64,000 bases of DNA from Methylobacterium sp. J-078 (GCF_022829285.1 NZ_JAKSYI010000109.1:62001-126000); one strand, 5' to 3'. Positions 48,968-58,262 are shown, counted from the first letter of the stretch. The notes: generated by a model from the letters alone, not told the origin. Numbers and translations are program-made.

Positions 48968-50248
48968 TCAGGTTCCCGTCGCGGCGAGTGGGCCCCGCCG
49001 CCTGAGGCCATCCCTGTCCCGAAGCGCCGCCATCGCCTCGTCGGCGGCCCGTTGTCCGCTGTCGTGGGCCCCGTGGGCGGTCGTGAAGTCGAAGGGGTGC
49101 GTCGCCTCTCCGGCGAAGAAGAGCCTGTCCTCGAAGGGCCGGGCCAGCTGCGCCCGGGCACCGGATCGGCCTGGAAGCGCGCAGCTGTACGCGCCGCCGA
49201 TGGAGGCCATCCGGCTCCAGGCGGTCGCCGCGAGCGGCCGGATCGCCGAGGCCACGTCGGTCCCGAACAGGGCGGACAATTCCGCCGACACGTACGCGAA
49301 GCCGGCGGCCGGACCTTCCTCCTCGATGATCCGGGCACCGTCACCCCCGAGGAACGCCCCGATGACCGGCCACCCGTTGTGGCGGATCGAGTAGGCGGCC
49401 GACCTCGCGTCATGCAGGCTGCCGTAGGCGTGCGTGTCCGGTTCGAACGCGGCGTCGCGTCCGATCTCCAGGAAGACCTTCTCGTTGCGGCCGAGCGGCA
49501 GCGCGGCGGCGGCTTCGCGCCACGGGTCGATACCGGACGGAAGGCGGATCGCGTCGCCGGCCAGGACCGCCGTCGAGACCGTGAGGATCGCGGCCCCGGC
49601 GTCGACGATGCCGGCACGGGTGGTGACGGCGACGCCGCCCGCCGTCAGGTCGATCCGCTCGACGGGGGTTGCCAGCCGCAGGGTCGTCGAGGTCGGCATG
49701 CTGGCCGCGACCAGCGTGCCGTAGCCGAGCGGCAGGTGCCAGTTCTCGCCCGTCGAGGCATCGTCGTAGGCGAGGTAATCGGTGGCCGAGATCGCCTCGG
49801 GGGCGACGCCGCTCATGAATCCGGCGATGGCCCGCACGTAGGCGTTCCAAGGGCCGTCGGGCTCAAGGGCGTCGCTGGCCCGGTCGCTGCCTGAGCCTAG
49901 GGATCGGAGCCGCTCCTCCCAGCCGCCATAGGCCCTCCAGGCCGCTTGCCTATCGTTCTTGTCGTCGGCCAAGGACGGATGCGCCTTCGTCCACGGCGGG
50001 TCGCTTCTGTCCACCGGGAAGCCCGATGCCTCGGCGATGGCGACCCATGCGTTGCGGTCGCCCGAATGGAGCCACTCGCAGCCGAGGTCGAGCGGGTACC
50101 CTGCGAGGTCCTGCGTCTGGGCGCGGCCTCCGAGGCGCGACGATCCCTCAAGCAGCATGGCCGATACGCCATGGGCCGCAAGCCGCCGGGCGGCACCGAT
50201 GCCGGCGGCGCCTCCCCCTACGATGATGACGTCGAACGCGCTGGCCAT
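48968..50248 (-). CDS. FAD-dependent amine-oxidase-like protein
   Basis: 426 residues. The dinucleotide-binding motif VIIVGGGAAGIGAARRL and SRLGGRAQT sit at the N-terminus, and LFFAGEATHPFDFTTAHGAH, a flavin amine oxidase signature, at the C-terminus. It would oxidise an amine or a desaturase-type substrate with FAD. It converges on the LysR gene. The ATG at 50248 directly precedes the FAD motif; a longer frame upstream is not supported. Confidence 0.85.
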   Translation of the reverse strand: MASAFDVIIVGGGAAGIGAARRLAAHGVSAMLLEGSSRLGGRAQTQDLAGYPLDLGCEWLHSGDRNAWVAIAEASGFPVDRSDPPWTKAHPSLADDKNDRQAAWRAYGGWEERLRSLGSGSDRASDALEPDGPWNAYVRAIAGFMSGVAPEAISATDYLAYDDASTGENWHLPLGYGTLVAASMPTSTTLRLATPVERIDLTAGGVAVTTRAGIVDAGAAILTVSTAVLAGDAIRLPSGIDPWREAAAALPLGRNEKVFLEIGRDAAFEPDTHAYGSLHDARSAAYSIRHNGWPVIGAFLGGDGARIIEEEGPAAGFAYVSAELSALFGTDVASAIRPLAATAWSRMASIGGAYSCALPGRSGARAQLARPFEDRLFFAGEATHPFDFTTAHGAHDSGQRAADEAMAALRDRDGLRRRGPLAATGT

Positions 50249-50366
50249 GGGGCGAAGGTGAGGACGGTAACGGCGGCTTCCAAGGTTCGTGCGGCCGCGT
50301 GGCCGGCGTCTCACGCTGACGGGACCGCGCGGGTGGGCGAGGCGGCACGTGAACCCCGATGGTCCG

Positions 50367-51920
50367 TCACGGCTCGTACAGGTGGGCGAAGGCGGGGTCC
50401 CCCCTCACGAGCGGCGGTCGATAGGCACGCCTGCCATCGCACTGCTGGACATCCTCCAGCGCCAGCCGCTCGGCGACGCTGGGATGCAATGTGGCGCCGT
50501 TCTTCGGCCTGGGGCGGTCCTGGACAGCCCAGTTCTTGCCCCGTGCCCATGCTCGAACCCGTTCCGGCACGTACCAGGGGGCGATCCGCTCCTCGATGGT
50601 GTCGCGCATCCCGGCGACCTCACAATGCTGAACGCCGGCCGGCGACGGGAACAGGTGCAGGCGCGGGATCTCCATCACCTCCTTGGGATGGCGCCGATCC
50701 TTGATGGCGGGCATCCCGCCCACCTTCAGGCCATCCGGTATCCCGACCGCCTGTTCGAGCATCCATTTGAGGGTGATGTCGGACAGCCTCGATTCGGTCT
50801 CATCGTAGCTGCCGCCGATGTCCGAGTGGTTCCCGGCGAACCACATCTGGATCAGCATCGGGGGCAGGCCGGGCTCGCGCGGCGGCGCCACGGCGGTCGG
50901 CCCCCACTTCACCCGGGCAAAATCCTCCCGACGCTCGTCGATGGCGATGGCGGCCCTGGCGTAGCCGACCTGGGCGCTGAGGAGCTTGTCGAAGTTCGCG
51001 CCCTCCCACCGCGCCTCGTGGCTGCGGCTTTCGCCGGGGGTGGGATAGTCCGTGATCGTCTTCGTCCGGGCCAGCCTGAGCCGATACCGGACGACGTCAT
51101 AGGCGATGGCCGATACGCCTCCGGCGACCGCGACGAGGGCGGCGGCCATCGACCAGAACGGGACGTCCCAAGCGAGGTGGAGGAGACCAGCCAAGGCCGC
51201 CGACGCGGTCGCGATGATCAGGGTCAACGGAACGCCGACGGCGGCGGCGACGATGGCCTGGATCACCGTTCGCTTGGCCCCCGAGACGCCCAGGGCGGCC
51301 ACCGTGTCGAATGTGCCGATGAAGTAGGGTGCGACGTTGGCGAGATCCCCGCCGTCTTGGTGGACCGAGCCGTAGCGCGCGCGGAACCGGCGCGCCATCT
51401 CGTTGCGCTCGGCGTCGTAGTCCTCGCGGGGATGTCCGGCACCGTGTTCGAGGACGGTGTCGACGGCCTCGCGGGCGATGTCGCGGGTCATCTTGCGGAA
51501 GCGTAGGAGTTGGCAGCCGTCGGCTGCCCGGGTCGGCACGCCGCACAGCATCAGCAGGTTGGCCACGCAGCGGACCGTGTAGGCTCCGCGGCTGAACCCG
51601 AGGAGGAAGATCCGGTCCCCCTCCTCGTAGTGGTTGACGATGAAGGCGTAGCAGTCGGCGATGTTCGTGGTGATGCCGCGCCCCGACAGCGAGGCGGCCG
51701 TCTTCTGGATGAAACGGACGGGCGCGGTCATCGCGGACGCCCCGATATCCGTGCCGAGTCCCGGGTCGTAGAACGCGACCTGTTCCGTCGGGTCGATGGC
51801 ATTCTCCGGCCCGGTCTTGCAGACGCGGTACATCTTGAAGATGTTGCTGAGCCGCTGTTCCGGCCTGGCGCCGCCGTCCTGACCGGTGCCGTCCGAGAAG
51901 ACGACGATGTTCTTCGGCAT
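50367..51920 (-). CDS. DUF2235 hydrolase (phospholipase-like) with internal membrane helices, partner of the TIR gene
   Basis: 517 residues. KNIVVFSDGTGQD starts the DUF2235 alpha/beta hydrolase fold. GFSRGAY (nucleophile Ser110), FIGTFDTVAALG (Asp205) and WFAGNHSDIGGSY (His365, Asp367) complete the expected active site. This fold occurs in type VI phospholipase effectors of the Tle group. A strongly hydrophobic insert (about 219-279) makes two or three membrane helices. It starts 26 bases after the TIR gene and shares its promoter. I infer a membrane-attacking effector gated by the TIR protein. Confidence 0.78.
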   Translation of the reverse strand: MPKNIVVFSDGTGQDGGARPEQRLSNIFKMYRVCKTGPENAIDPTEQVAFYDPGLGTDIGASAMTAPVRFIQKTAASLSGRGITTNIADCYAFIVNHYEEGDRIFLLGFSRGAYTVRCVANLLMLCGVPTRAADGCQLLRFRKMTRDIAREAVDTVLEHGAGHPREDYDAERNEMARRFRARYGSVHQDGGDLANVAPYFIGTFDTVAALGVSGAKRTVIQAIVAAAVGVPLTLIIATASAALAGLLHLAWDVPFWSMAAALVAVAGGVSAIAYDVVRYRLRLARTKTITDYPTPGESRSHEARWEGANFDKLLSAQVGYARAAIAIDERREDFARVKWGPTAVAPPREPGLPPMLIQMWFAGNHSDIGGSYDETESRLSDITLKWMLEQAVGIPDGLKVGGMPAIKDRRHPKEVMEIPRLHLFPSPAGVQHCEVAGMRDTIEERIAPWYVPERVRAWARGKNWAVQDRPRPKNGATLHPSVAERLALEDVQQCDGRRAYRPPLVRGDPAFAHLYEP

Positions 51921-51946
51921 GTCGTTACCGACCCTCCGGTCCGTTC

Positions 51947-52675
51947 CTACCCGACCGCATCCTTGCGTACCGTGCGACCGCCCTTCGCCCCGGGCTTGGC
52001 CTTCGGCCTCGCGCCCGGCGTTGCCTTGGCCCTCGGTGCCCGCTGCTTCGCTTTGGCGGCCGCAGCGGATCTGGACGCACGCGCCGGCTTTGCCCCGGGC
52101 GTCGCGACCTTCGATGCCCTCACCGCCCTGACGGCCCCCTTGATGCCCTCGGTCACGTCGGCGAAGGCGTGGTCCATCGTCCGCCAATCGCTCACGGTCC
52201 GCCCGTCGCGGGGAAGCACCTTGAGCTCGGACGCGCCCGTATCCTTCCACCCGCAAGGCCGCACAATGACCACCACGACCCGCATGGCGCCGTTGGCGCG
52301 CCGGCGCATGGCTCGATTGTATTCTAGCTGGCACCAGTGGCTGTGGATGTACTCGGGACTCATAAGCGCGACGAAGATGTCCGCCTCCCGCAGCTTACGG
52401 GATATCTCGGTGCTCAGCTTGTCGCCGGCTGCCATGTCGCCGTCGAACCAGGTCTCGACCTCGTCACGCTTCAACTGGGCTAGGTGGACCTGCAGCTTCG
52501 CCTGCTGGACCGCGTTCACGTGGCAGTAGGAGACGAAGATCCGGATCTTGGCCTTCTTGGCCTTGGTCGCTGGCCGAGGAGACTTGGAAGGATCGGCGGC
52601 CCTCACACGCGGCGCTGCGACCTTGGCGGGAGACGACTTGCCCCTGCCGGGCCGGGCGTCTGTTTTGGCGAGCAT
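51947..52675 (-). CDS. TIR-domain protein with histone-H1-like basic tails
   Basis: 242 residues. A TIR domain spans about 43-185: IRIFVSYCHVNAVQQAKLQV, ETWFDGDMAAGDKLSTEI, DIFVALMSPEYIHSHWCQLE. The putative NAD-cleaving Glu is residue 118, and the helix and strand pattern is intact. Both ends are rich in Lys, Ala, Pro and Arg (residues 1-42 and 190-240), like histone H1 tails, which suggests nucleic acid binding. It is the first gene of a two-gene operon with DUF2235. Its promoter shares a bipartite motif with qatA. Confidence 0.82.
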   Translation of the reverse strand: MLAKTDARPGRGKSSPAKVAAPRVRAADPSKSPRPATKAKKAKIRIFVSYCHVNAVQQAKLQVHLAQLKRDEVETWFDGDMAAGDKLSTEISRKLREADIFVALMSPEYIHSHWCQLEYNRAMRRRANGAMRVVVVIVRPCGWKDTGASELKVLPRDGRTVSDWRTMDHAFADVTEGIKGAVRAVRASKVATPGAKPARASRSAAAAKAKQRAPRAKATPGARPKAKPGAKGGRTVRKDAVG

Positions 52676-52678
52676 GCC

Positions 52679-52738
52679 AGCCCCCTAAGAACTCGCGGCC
52701 AAGTTTAGGAACCAAATCGCCCGGGCTCGTTTTGTTCC
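52679..52738 (-). promoter_or_regulatory. TIR operon promoter region with bipartite motif shared with qat
   Basis: On the minus strand: GGAACAAAACG, 21 bases, AAACTTGGCC, then TTAGGGGGCT just before the ATG at 52675. The first two blocks are identical to those upstream of qatA (34970-35011), with the same spacing. Sequence between the blocks is mostly different. Confidence 0.6.
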
Positions 52739-52828
52739 CCTCCGTCCAGGCTTGTCCCCAGCCCGATCCGGCGGCTGGGAGGTCACCTCGGCTTTGCCGA
52801 CCCGACGCGAGGCGCGAGATCGATTACG

Positions 52829-54118
52829 TCAGGCCGCCGCAACAATCGGCACCTCGTCCAGCCTCGTGGTGTAGCGCGGCGACCTCATCTCGAACTTGGT
52901 CGACCATTCGCGCCTCGGGGCGAACCCGGCCGCTCCGGGGACAACCACTCCCCGCCCGAACCGCCGATTGCAGGCGTCGAGCGCCGCCATCAGTGCCGCG
53001 CCTTGCTCGCGGTCGATCTGCCCGAGCCCCGGCAAGGCCCGCTGCGAGGCCGCCAGGGGCACGAGATCGGTGGTGACGACACCGGCCTTGGAATAGCGGT
53101 AGCCGTCCCTCCAGGTCCTGCGGACGCCGTGCAGGCACGCCTTTACCAGCACGCGGGTATCGTTCGACGCCTCGGGCAACGTCACCACCGTTGACACTGA
53201 CCGCTGGGGCCGGCCGCGATCATGTTCGGAGGTGTGGAAGAAGACCGTGACGTGGTCGGTCCCGAGCTTCTCGCCGCGCAACTTCTCGCCGAGCCTGGCG
53301 GCATGGACCGCGACGGCCTCCTCCATGGTCGAGAGATCCTCGACACGGCTCGAAAAGCTTCGGGTGACCGCGCAACCCTTCCGGGTCGGGGCGAGCGTCT
53401 CAAGGTCGAGGCATGCCTCGCCGCGGAGCTCCCGGACGAGACGCTCCCCGACCACGGTCATGGCCTTGCGAGCGACGCGGGTGTCGAGGTCGCGCACGTC
53501 CGCCGCGCTGTCGCATCCGAGCGCCTCCAGGCGCCGGGCGTTGGCCGGCCCGACGCCCCAGATGTCGCCCACCGGCACGCGGATGATCCAGTGCGCGTAC
53601 TGCTCCGGATCGGTCAGGTCGCAGACGCCGCCGAGGTCCGGGTTCTTCTTGGCGACGTGGTTCGCGAGCTTGGCGAGCGTCTTGGTCGGGCCGATGCCGA
53701 CGCAGGTCGGGATGCCCGTCCAGGCCCGCACGGTCGCCCGCATGTCGAGGGCGAGGGTGGTGCGATCCGACTCCCGCACGTCCGAAATGTCCAAGAAACT
53801 CTCGTCGATGGAATAGATCTCGATGCGGGGCGAGAAGCCCCGGTAGACCGCGTTCACCCGGGCAGACATGTCGCCGTAGAGGGCGTAGTTCGAGGAGTAG
53901 ACCCGAATGCCCTCCTGCCGGCAGCGGTCGCGGATCTTGAAGTACGGCTCCCCCATGCGGATGCCGAGCGCCTTGGCCTCGTTGGTGCGGGCAATCGCGC
54001 AGCCGTCGTTATTGGACAGCACGATCACCGGCAGCCGGGCCAGCCGCGCGTCGAACACCCGCTCGCACGAGCAATAGAAACTGTTGCCGTCGGAGAGGGC
54101 GTAGGCCCGAGCGGTCAT
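52829..54118 (-). CDS. umuC: Translesion DNA polymerase V catalytic subunit
   Basis: 429 residues, Y-family polymerase. ALSDGNSFYCSCERVFD, VIVLSNNDGCAIARTNEAKA, YSIDESFLDIS (catalytic Asp-Glu) and CVGIGPTKTLAKLANHVAKK are all intact. WGVGPANARRLEALG is the helix-hairpin-helix. It copies past damaged bases with the processed UmuD. The ATG at 54118 overlaps the umuD stop (ATGA). It is SOS-controlled from the box at 54566-54580. Confidence 0.92.
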   Translation of the reverse strand: MTARAYALSDGNSFYCSCERVFDARLARLPVIVLSNNDGCAIARTNEAKALGIRMGEPYFKIRDRCRQEGIRVYSSNYALYGDMSARVNAVYRGFSPRIEIYSIDESFLDISDVRESDRTTLALDMRATVRAWTGIPTCVGIGPTKTLAKLANHVAKKNPDLGGVCDLTDPEQYAHWIIRVPVGDIWGVGPANARRLEALGCDSAADVRDLDTRVARKAMTVVGERLVRELRGEACLDLETLAPTRKGCAVTRSFSSRVEDLSTMEEAVAVHAARLGEKLRGEKLGTDHVTVFFHTSEHDRGRPQRSVSTVVTLPEASNDTRVLVKACLHGVRRTWRDGYRYSKAGVVTTDLVPLAASQRALPGLGQIDREQGAALMAALDACNRRFGRGVVVPGAAGFAPRREWSTKFEMRSPRYTTRLDEVPIVAAA

Positions 54119-54543
54119 TCGCAGCGGCGCCGGGCGCAGACGGAACCGGAAACGACGCCCCAGACCTCGACGAGCGCGTCCGGGGCCAGCCGATACTCCG
54201 GGAAGCGTGGGTTGGCGAAATGCAGGGTGATACGCGGACCCTGGCGCTTCCACACCTTGAACGACCGCTCGCCGTCGACATCGACCACGACGATGTCGCC
54301 GTTGCGCGGGGTCAACGACCGGTCGACCACGGCAAGGTCGCCGTCGAACAGGCGCGCCAGGATCATGCTGTCTCCGGCCACCCGGACCAGGAAGGTCGCC
54401 GGGCGATTGATGATTAGCAGGCGCTGCAGGTCGATCTCATCCTCGATGAAATCGTCGGCGGGGCTCGGAAATCCAGCCCTGACAGGTCTGGCGAGAAGCG
54501 GCACCGGCATGGGGAAACCGATGGCGACGTCGTTGATCTGCAT
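54115..54543 (-). CDS. umuD: UmuD-type S24 autoprotease
   Basis: 142 residues. The cleavage site is Ala23-Gly24 (RPVRAGFPSPADDF), the catalytic Ser59 is in VAGDSM and Lys96 in GERSFKVWKR. RecA-stimulated self-cleavage yields the active form that pairs with UmuC. It starts at ATG 54543, and a SOS box lies 23 bases upstream. It overlaps umuC by four bases. Confidence 0.92.
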   Translation of the reverse strand: MQINDVAIGFPMPVPLLARPVRAGFPSPADDFIEDEIDLQRLLIINRPATFLVRVAGDSMILARLFDGDLAVVDRSLTPRNGDIVVVDVDGERSFKVWKRQGPRITLHFANPRFPEYRLAPDALVEVWGVVSGSVCARRRCE

Positions 54544-54565
54544 GATGCTCCTCCGCTTGGAATCA

Positions 54566-54580
54566 GAACAAAAGCAGAAC
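54566..54580 (-). promoter_or_regulatory. LexA (SOS) box upstream of umuDC
   Basis: On the minus strand GTTC-TGCTTTT-GTTC, an exact match to the alphaproteobacterial LexA box GTTC-N7-GTTC, 23 bases before the umuD ATG. Confidence 0.88.
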
Positions 54581-54826
54581 ACATTCCTGGGGTTCCGTAT
54601 AGCTGCCACGCTTCGTCGGCGTTCACGAACCGGCAGTCCGCCCTGTCCTCCAGACTGGCCACGACGGGTTTCCATCGGAAGGACTCGAAGGAGGAGCCCA
54701 GCCCATCGCCGCCAGGTTGCCCAGATGGTGAACGGGAGGACGTTCGTGACGGGGCGCCTGCTCCTTCGTGGATATGATCCCCCTCCCGCCGGATGTATGC
54801 TAAGGCTCACTGTAGCTTCGTTGGCC

Positions 54827-57800
54827 ATGCTTCGAGACCAGACCTCGGACGCGCGCGGGGCATCCCGGAGAGCCGATATCGAACCGCCGGTGATGATCGC
54901 CGATCCGCTTGCCACGCCCGACGTCCTTGACCTCGGTCGCCTCGCGGCCCTCGACGCCTATGACATCCTCGATACCGCGCCCGAGAAGGGCTTCGACGAC
55001 GTCGTCCTGCTCGCCCGCAACATCTGTGGCACGTCGGTGGCCCTCGTCAGCCTCGTCGCCGGCAATCGCCAGTGGTTCAAGGCCCGCATCGGCTTCCCCG
55101 ATTGTGAGACCGACCTGAACGCCTCGGTTTGCGCCCACGTCCTCGCCGAACCCGACCTCCTCGTCATCCCGGACCTGACGAAGGACCCACGCACCCAGGG
55201 GAACTCCCTCGTGACCGGTGGTCCCCGCATCCGCTTCTACGCCGGCGCGCCCTTGCGTACCCCGGAAGGCAAGGTTCTAGGCAGCCTTTGCGTCATAGAC
55301 GGGGAGCCAAGGCCCGGCGGGCTGACCCATGTCCAAGTCGAATCCCTGCGCGCTCTCGCCGGACAGGTCATGGCGCAGATGGAACTGCGGCGGGCCTTAG
55401 CCAGCCAGCGTCGGGTCGTCGAGCAGCGCGACAGCCTGATCCGCACGCAGGGCGAGGTGACTGCTGCTCGCGGCGACATAACCGCCATTCTCGACGCCCT
55501 CGCGAACGGCGCTTTAAAAGCGGTCCGGCATGCCGAAGGGGCCGTCATCGAGATGCTGGAGGGCGACGAACTCGTCTATCGCGCCTCGAAGGGCACCCTT
55601 CTCCGACACGCCGGGTTGCGAGTTCCCCTCAAGGGCAGCCTCGCTGGAGCCTGCCTCCTAGGGAACGAGCCGAGCCTGGTACCAGACGTACTGGTCGATC
55701 CCAGGGTGAAGCGCGACCTGATCGAGGTTTTGGACTTGCGCTCCTGCGTGCTGATCCCGGTGCGACGCGCCGGCAAGCCCGTCGGTGTCCTTAAGCTACA
55801 GTCGAGCCGCCCCGATGCGTTCACCGAGGCCGACCTACGGCTGGCGCAACTTTTCGCTGCCACCGTTTCAGCGGGGCTGTCGGAGGCCGGGGAGGCCGCG
55901 GCCAACCTGCAGGCCGCACGGAGCGAGCGCCGTCGCAAGGCAGTGTTCGATAGCGCCGTCGATTACGCCATCATCCTACGTGACCTCGACGCCAACGTAA
56001 CCGACTGGAATGAGGGCGCCACTGCCATTCTCGGTTGGCACCCCGAGGAGATGATCGGAAAGCCCACCCATGCCTTCTACACTCCGGAGGACCGCAGGGC
56101 AGGCGTCCCGGAACAGGAGATGCGTGACGCCCTCGTCGAGGGACGTGCCAGCGACGAGCGATGGCATCTGAAGCGGGACGGTACCCGCTTCTGGGCAAAC
56201 GGCGAGCTGATGGTCTTGCGTGACGAGGACGGCGCCGCCATCGGCTTCATGAAGATCCTGCGGGATCGCACTGAACAACGGCTTGGCTTCGAGCGCCTGC
56301 GCGAGACCGAGGATCGCCTTCGACGCGCCCAGGAAGCCGGGGGCGTTGGCATGTTCCACGTCGATGCCGAAGGCATCCTGTACCCAACCCCGGAGTTCTG
56401 CCGCCTCTACGGCTTGCCCGTGCGCGATGCGTATCCATCCACCGCCTTCGAACGGCTGGTCATCCCGGAGGATGCGGCGTTCGTCTCCACCGCCGATTCC
56501 CGCGCAAGCGGCGAGGCCCCGCGGGATGTCGAGTATCGCATCCGGCGGCCCGACAATGGTGAGATCCGTTGGATCGCCCGTCGTGGCGAGTTGGAGCATG
56601 ACGAGGCAGGGCGCCTCGTCCGCTTCTCCGGAGTGTCTCGCGACATCACCGAACAGCGGGTGGCTCGGGAGGCGTTGGCTGAAAGCGAACGGCACTGGCG
56701 AGGTCTCTTTGAGCGGCTTCGCGAAGGCTTCATCCTCGGTCGCGTGATCCGAGACGCCACCGGGCAGGTGACCGACTGGCGATATGAGGAGGTCAACCGG
56801 GCCTGGGGCGAACTCGTCGGTGTGGCAAGCGTCAGTGTAGTAGGCCGCACGATCCGCGAGGTCTTCCCGGGCATCGAGGACGAGTGGGTCCGGGAGTTCG
56901 CCGACGTGGTCGAGACGGACCGCTCCGCCACCTTCACCCGTCAGGTCGGGACCTTGGATCGCTGGTACGAAGGTCGCGTGCACAAGCTCACCGATGACAC
57001 CTTCGCGGTGTTGTTCCTGGAGGTGACCGAACGCTTCCTGGCCGAACGCGCTCGCGGGGCCGAGGAGCGACGCAAGTCCGCTCTGCTGGAACTCGGCGAC
57101 CGCCTGCGTGACCTCACGCGCATCCCCGAGATGACGCTGATGGCGGCCGGCGTCGTCGGTCGGTCCTTGAAAGCTGGTCGGGTCGGGTTCGGACGCCTCG
57201 ATGCCGCCGGAGGCGATGTCATGGTGGAGCCGGACTGGACCGCCCCCGGGCTTCAGAGCATCGCCGGTCAACACCGCTTCGAGGATTACGGCGACCTGCG
57301 TTCCGACCTGTTGAAGGGCGAGACGGTCATCGTATCGGACACGGCCAACGACCCGCGCACCGCCTCAAACCTCGCCGCCCTGCAGGCCATCGACATCGCC
57401 AGCCTGATCAACATTCCGGTGTGCGAACGTGGTCGTACCGTAGCCCTGTTGTTCATCCATGACAGCGCCCCGCGGCACTGGACCCAGGAGGAGCTCGCCT
57501 TCCTGCGCGCTGTGGCCGACCGGGTCGAGGCGGCGGTGGCGCGCGTGCGGGCCGAGGAGCAGCAACAACTCCTAAATCGCGAGCTCTCGCACCGCATGAA
57601 GAACACGCTGGCCATGGTTCAGGCCATCGCGACCCAGACCCTTCGCGGCGCGACCGACATGGAGGGCGCCAAGGAAGTCCTGGTTGCTCGCCTCCTTGCG
57701 CTGGGCAAGGCGCACGACATCCTGATGAACAACGAGGGCGAGAGCCAAGTCACCGACATCCAAACCGTTGTCGAGAATGCGCTGAGCCTGCACGACGACC

Positions 57801-58165
57801 CGGAGCGCCGCCGCTTCGATCTGCAAGGTCCGCTCGTGGCCTGCGGCTCGCGCGCGGCCCTGTCGCTGGCGCTGATGGTGCACGAGCTTGCCACCAACGC
57901 TGCCAAGTACGGTGCCCTCAGCGTACCGGAGGGCCGCATTGACCTGACCTGGAGCATCGATGCCGATGCCGATACGGTCCATCTCGCTTGGCTGGAAGAC
58001 GGTGGTCCGACCGTCATCCCACCCACGCGCATCGGCTTCGGCTCGCGCCTCATCGAGCGTGGGCTAGCGGGCGCCGTCGGCGGGCAGGTCGAACTCAGCT
58101 ATCCTCCGGAGGGGGTGCGCTGCATCCTCATCGCACCGCTCTCTGGCTTCGTGACAGAGGGCTGA
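54827..58165 (+). CDS. Large multi-sensor HWE-type histidine kinase (GAF-GAF-PAS-PAS-PAS-GAF)
   Basis: About 1,112 residues. A GAF domain (about 37-190, with SLCVIDGEPRPGGLT) is followed by a second GAF (215-358), three PAS domains (370-740; MKILRDRTEQR and SGVSRDITEQR end the first two), a third GAF (745-915) and an HWE/HisKA_2 kinase. Its phosphoacceptor region is NRELSHRMKNTLAMVQAI (His near 922) and its ATP-binding part LMVHELATNAAKYGALSVPE. No receiver domain. I chose the ATG at 54827; 54797 and 54893 are alternatives. It is soluble, with no membrane helix, so it senses cytoplasmic cues. The open frame upstream to 53222 is antisense shadow of umuC. Confidence 0.87.
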   Translation: MLRDQTSDARGASRRADIEPPVMIADPLATPDVLDLGRLAALDAYDILDTAPEKGFDDVVLLARNICGTSVALVSLVAGNRQWFKARIGFPDCETDLNASVCAHVLAEPDLLVIPDLTKDPRTQGNSLVTGGPRIRFYAGAPLRTPEGKVLGSLCVIDGEPRPGGLTHVQVESLRALAGQVMAQMELRRALASQRRVVEQRDSLIRTQGEVTAARGDITAILDALANGALKAVRHAEGAVIEMLEGDELVYRASKGTLLRHAGLRVPLKGSLAGACLLGNEPSLVPDVLVDPRVKRDLIEVLDLRSCVLIPVRRAGKPVGVLKLQSSRPDAFTEADLRLAQLFAATVSAGLSEAGEAAANLQAARSERRRKAVFDSAVDYAIILRDLDANVTDWNEGATAILGWHPEEMIGKPTHAFYTPEDRRAGVPEQEMRDALVEGRASDERWHLKRDGTRFWANGELMVLRDEDGAAIGFMKILRDRTEQRLGFERLRETEDRLRRAQEAGGVGMFHVDAEGILYPTPEFCRLYGLPVRDAYPSTAFERLVIPEDAAFVSTADSRASGEAPRDVEYRIRRPDNGEIRWIARRGELEHDEAGRLVRFSGVSRDITEQRVAREALAESERHWRGLFERLREGFILGRVIRDATGQVTDWRYEEVNRAWGELVGVASVSVVGRTIREVFPGIEDEWVREFADVVETDRSATFTRQVGTLDRWYEGRVHKLTDDTFAVLFLEVTERFLAERARGAEERRKSALLELGDRLRDLTRIPEMTLMAAGVVGRSLKAGRVGFGRLDAAGGDVMVEPDWTAPGLQSIAGQHRFEDYGDLRSDLLKGETVIVSDTANDPRTASNLAALQAIDIASLINIPVCERGRTVALLFIHDSAPRHWTQEELAFLRAVADRVEAAVARVRAEEQQQLLNRELSHRMKNTLAMVQAIATQTLRGATDMEGAKEVLVARLLALGKAHDILMNNEGESQVTDIQTVVENALSLHDDPERRRFDLQGPLVACGSRAALSLALMVHELATNAAKYGALSVPEGRIDLTWSIDADADTVHLAWLEDGGPTVIPPTRIGFGSRLIERGLAGAVGGQVELSYPPEGVRCILIAPLSGFVTEG

Positions 58166-58262
58166 ACGGTTCACATAGTCCGGCCCGCCCCCGTCCGATG
58201 AAGCCGTGACAGAAGTTCGATGTACATCGCGAGGCGACCATCCGCTGTAGCAGACCGGCTTT

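Noticed and set aside
53222..54826. Open frame that would extend the large GAF/PAS kinase by 535 residues
   Set aside because: The extension lies antisense over umuC, umuD and the SOS box and has shadow-type composition. The kinase similarity begins only after about 54890.
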